64,000 bases of DNA, taken from positions 91,857 through 155,856 of the forward strand of contig NZ_MSPW01000011.1 of the NCBI RefSeq assembly GCF_001955655.1, read 5' to 3'. Made by a program: the position numbers and the translations under genes. Source of the stretch: Viridibacillus arenosi (lineage in GTDB: Bacteria; Bacillota; Bacilli; Bacillales_A; Planococcaceae). Shown piece by piece: positions 61,473 through 64,000 of the stretch (the stretch's first letter is position 1; every line of letters starts with the position of its first letter). The notes below the pieces were generated by a model. It saw nothing but the letters and a program-made list of their open reading frames with translations. It made no database searches and was not told where the DNA came from.

Positions 61473-61546
61473 AGCATTTGCTCCTTTGTAAAATTTTTCG
61501 CGAAAAGTTAATGAATAGGTTGCAAATAATTAGACGAAATAGACGA

Positions 61547-62410
61547 TTATAAGGATTCTTCAAGAATCGATTTAATGACATTTTTTAAATGTAAAATATT
61601 CTTCTGCGTACTTTCATTCTTTTTATAGATATAAACAGTGTTAATCTCATTGTTCAACTGTAAATTGTAGCGGTGAATGTTTGTATAGTTATATAAGTCA
61701 ATTAGCTTCGTATTTAACACAGCGATTGTTTGATCTATATGTAGGAAATCTTGAATACTGCTGACTGATTTAATTTCTTTTATAGTATATGGAATTTGAT
61801 TTTTCGATAGAAATTCCACCATAGCTCGCGTATACATACAACCTTTACTTAATACAAGCAGTGTAACAGGTGTACGCTCGTTAAAATTAACAACATGAGA
61901 ATCGTTTGAAATGACCTCGAATGTTTCAGTAGTAATGATGTCATAGGCTAAATCAGGGTAATGTTTAATTGGATTACTTGTAAGTGCACAGTCCATTTCG
62001 GAGTTGTGTATTTTTTCATTTATAGAATTACTAGATTCTACTGTGAAATCTACATCCAGTGGAATGTTATTTGTATTTAAAGAATTAACGATAGAAGCTC
62101 CATAAATCTTAATCGTTGTATGTGATGCGCCAAAGTTCACTTTAGTTTTCACTTGATCAGCACCAACGGAGTTTAAAAACCCTTGGTATTCTTGTGTAAT
62201 TAGTTGCAGGTAGTTTTTATACTGAATACCTACGTTGGTGATTTTTAGTCCTTGGGGTGTACGTTTAAAAACAGGCTGTCCGATTTCTGACTCCATTTTT
62301 TTTACTTTAGAAGTAAGTGCAGATTGTGTATAGTTGGTGATTTCGGCGGATTTACTTAAATTTTGACGTTCTAACATTTCAATTTTCAATGCAATTTCTT
62401 CGATGTTCAT
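61547..62410 (-). CDS. LysR-family transcriptional regulator
   Basis: A 287-residue LysR regulator: winged helix (ERQNLSKSAEITNYTQSALT, KVKKMESEIG) and effector domain. Divergent from an MFS transporter gene with 148 bases between, including a TGATAG / CTATCA palindrome, so it most likely controls that transporter. I start at ATG 62410, where the family begins; GTG 62422 is an alternative with a weak binding site. No terminator seen between it and the downstream lipoprotein gene. Confidence 0.88.
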   Translation of the reverse strand: MNIEEIALKIEMLERQNLSKSAEITNYTQSALTSKVKKMESEIGQPVFKRTPQGLKITNVGIQYKNYLQLITQEYQGFLNSVGADQVKTKVNFGASHTTIKIYGASIVNSLNTNNIPLDVDFTVESSNSINEKIHNSEMDCALTSNPIKHYPDLAYDIITTETFEVISNDSHVVNFNERTPVTLLVLSKGCMYTRAMVEFLSKNQIPYTIKEIKSVSSIQDFLHIDQTIAVLNTKLIDLYNYTNIHRYNLQLNNEINTVYIYKKNESTQKNILHLKNVIKSILEESL

Positions 62411-62440
62411 ATTACTTTTCACACACCCTATTAAAAATTT

Positions 62441-62455
62441 TGATAGCGCCTATCA
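62441..62455. promoter_or_regulatory. Palindrome in the LysR-MFS intergenic region
   Basis: TGATAG CGC CTATCA, a perfect inverted repeat with AT-rich ends, placed where LysR-type operators (T-N11-A class) lie between divergent genes. Confidence 0.55.
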
Positions 62456-62558
62456 TTTTCCTCCATTTTACGCGTAGTAGTATACAGCGTAAACTCTAGT
62501 TAACTCATTATACCGAACAAATACATAGGTGTAATAAAAAGATTTTGGAGGTACCTTG

Positions 62559-63746
62559 ATGAATAGTTATACTAAATGGTTAATCGTACTAGTTGCAACA
62601 CTATCCCAAACGGCAGCAACTTTTGTGACATATGGTATGGGACCAATCGCAACATTTTATCAGATTGAATGGAATTTATCAGCGCTACAAACAGGGTTTA
62701 TCGTTTCAGCTGTTAATATAGGACCTATTTTTTCGATGATTATTTTTGGTTATTTGATGGATAAGAAAGGAGAAAAACAAATCATAGGATGGGGGTCTAT
62801 TTTATTAGGGCTATCAGCATTAACACTAATTTTCGTTAATAATTATATTATTTTGTTGCTGTTATTATTATTAGTTGGAATCTGGTACGGAAGTGCTCAA
62901 ACTGGTGGAAGCACGGCTATAGTAAAATGGTTTCCAGACAAACATAGAGGATTAGCTCTAGGCATTAGACAAACTGGTATACCAATTGGCGGAGCTTTAG
63001 CCTCAGTTTTACTAACGTATACTTATTATCATTATGAATTGTCTGCAGTACATATTGTACAGGGGATCTTCGCAATTGCTGGAGGATTACTTTTCTTAGT
63101 AGCGTATCATGAGCCAAAAGAAAATATAGCTACAGCATCTAAATCAGTGTCGTTTAAAGAAAAAATGAATACAATCAAAAACAACAAGGCGCTGTATCCA
63201 ATATATATTGTGGGTATTGTAATGATGTCATTGCAGATGATTATCATTGCACACTTCATGAGTTATTTACATATAGAAGGTAATTATTCTTTAACTCAAG
63301 CAGGTGAATATTTGAGTCTAATTTTAATAGGGGGGATGGTTGGTCGAGTAGCCATTGCATGGGTGAGTGATCAATTCTTTGAGCAAAATAGAGAAAAACT
63401 ATTGTTCATTGTAATGGTTGTTACAGTAGTTCTTACGGTAATATTGCCACTAGTTATAAATGCAAAGTTAGTGATGTTACTATTTTGCTTTCTTTTAGGC
63501 TTTGTAGCAATCGGTTGGTATTCGTTATTCATTGCTTGTATAACAGAGCAATCAGACCCCCGTTATATTGGCTTAACAGTTAGTTCAGCTTTAACATTAA
63601 ATCAAGTATTTATCGTCATTGCACCTTCTTTATTCGGTTTAATTGTAAATATATTAAACAGCTATCAAATAGCGCTTTATATAGCAGGAATTATTGTGGC
63701 ACTAGGAGCGATTAATTTATATATAACAAAGGTGAGAGTAGCGTAA
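62559..63746 (+). CDS. MFS transporter (OFA/monocarboxylate-like)
   Basis: A 395-residue twelve-helix MFS permease. The loop 2-3 motif FGYLMDKKGEKQ, GIWYGSAQTGGSTAIVKWFP and RGLALGIRQTGIPIGGALAS resemble the anion/oxalate-formate and CynX-like branch rather than drug pumps. With the divergent LysR regulator, uptake of an organic acid or aromatic compound is a reasonable inference. ATG 62559 has GGAGG seven bases upstream; TTG 62556 is possible. Confidence 0.88.
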   Translation: MNSYTKWLIVLVATLSQTAATFVTYGMGPIATFYQIEWNLSALQTGFIVSAVNIGPIFSMIIFGYLMDKKGEKQIIGWGSILLGLSALTLIFVNNYIILLLLLLLVGIWYGSAQTGGSTAIVKWFPDKHRGLALGIRQTGIPIGGALASVLLTYTYYHYELSAVHIVQGIFAIAGGLLFLVAYHEPKENIATASKSVSFKEKMNTIKNNKALYPIYIVGIVMMSLQMIIIAHFMSYLHIEGNYSLTQAGEYLSLILIGGMVGRVAIAWVSDQFFEQNREKLLFIVMVVTVVLTVILPLVINAKLVMLLFCFLLGFVAIGWYSLFIACITEQSDPRYIGLTVSSALTLNQVFIVIAPSLFGLIVNILNSYQIALYIAGIIVALGAINLYITKVRVA

Positions 63747-63811
63747 ATTGAGAGTGAGACATGTCCAATATAAGTTTATTAATACAAACTGATTTGAATT
63801 ACAATAATGTA

Positions 63812-63852
63812 GAGCATTCACGAAAAGAAATCTTTTTGAGAATGCTTTTTTA
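63812..63852 (+). terminator. Intrinsic terminator after the MFS gene
   Basis: AGCATTC / GAATGCT outer stem with an inner AAAAGA / TCTTTTT stem and a T run. Confidence 0.85.
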
Positions 63853-64000
63853 GTGTTGTTTAAGTAGAACTAAAAAAATATTAAGTACCAATAGGTTCTA
63901 TATAAGCAATACAGCATTATTGACCAAGGAACGGTTTAGCATGTGTTTTTAGACGAATTTTTTTCTATATATAATAATAAGTTGGTTTCGATTTTATCTA

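Overview
The window is AT-rich Gram-positive (Firmicutes) chromosomal DNA. The purine-rich Shine-Dalgarno sites, frequent TTG/GTG starts, many intrinsic terminators and family content (Amj lipid II flippase, LnrJKLMN-like and BceAB-type resistance modules, ribD-ribE-ribBA-ribH order, SwrC-like RND pump) point to Bacillales, probably the Bacillaceae/Planococcaceae (Lysinibacillus-, Solibacillus- or Viridibacillus-like). This is judged from gene families and style, not from a search. No rRNA, tRNA, CRISPR array, complete insertion sequence or prophage was seen.

Layout. 0-3 kb: nitroreductase, VOC protein, alpha/beta hydrolase, GyrI-like protein. 3-9.4 kb: Amj-type flippase, then a histidine kinase, response regulator, ABC ATPase and two ABC-2 permeases in the order of the linearmycin-resistance locus. 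9.5-12.4 kb: LysR regulator, methyltransferase, two small proteins. 12.5-16.8 kb: riboflavin operon preceded by three complete tandem FMN riboswitches, each with its own terminator. 18.5-22.2 kb: IclR regulator divergent from an SDR / FAH-hydrolase / KdgT operon that looks like a non-phosphorylative sugar-acid pathway. 22.7-31 kb: TRM11-like methyltransferase, MFS pump, MarR plus heterodimeric ABC exporter, GNAT. 31-34 kb: RND pump.

34.6-43.6 kb is accessory: many small orphan genes, two of them short membrane proteins of 41 and 52 residues, separated by a degenerate hairpin repeat (core close to AACTAAAGGGGCAGGTTAGT), all copies in one orientation and most 50-180 bases upstream of a gene. 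It also holds a 5'-truncated Tn554-type tnpC and a lipoprotein nuclease. 43.8-47.9 kb: BceAB-like ABC transporter and BceR-like regulator whose kinase gene is cut after its two membrane helices and joined to the tail of a DUF3885 gene.

48-64 kb: TetR-controlled paired SMR exporters with two operator palindromes, a decayed gene at 52.4-52.9 kb, an O-methyltransferase operon with GTATAC operator pairs over its promoter, GNATs, an EamA permease, secreted proteins of unknown function, a DrrA-like ATPase with a frameshifted permease, and a LysR/MFS divergent pair. Overall the window is rich in export and antimicrobial-resistance modules with several loci decaying. The clearest unusual feature is the triple FMN riboswitch.
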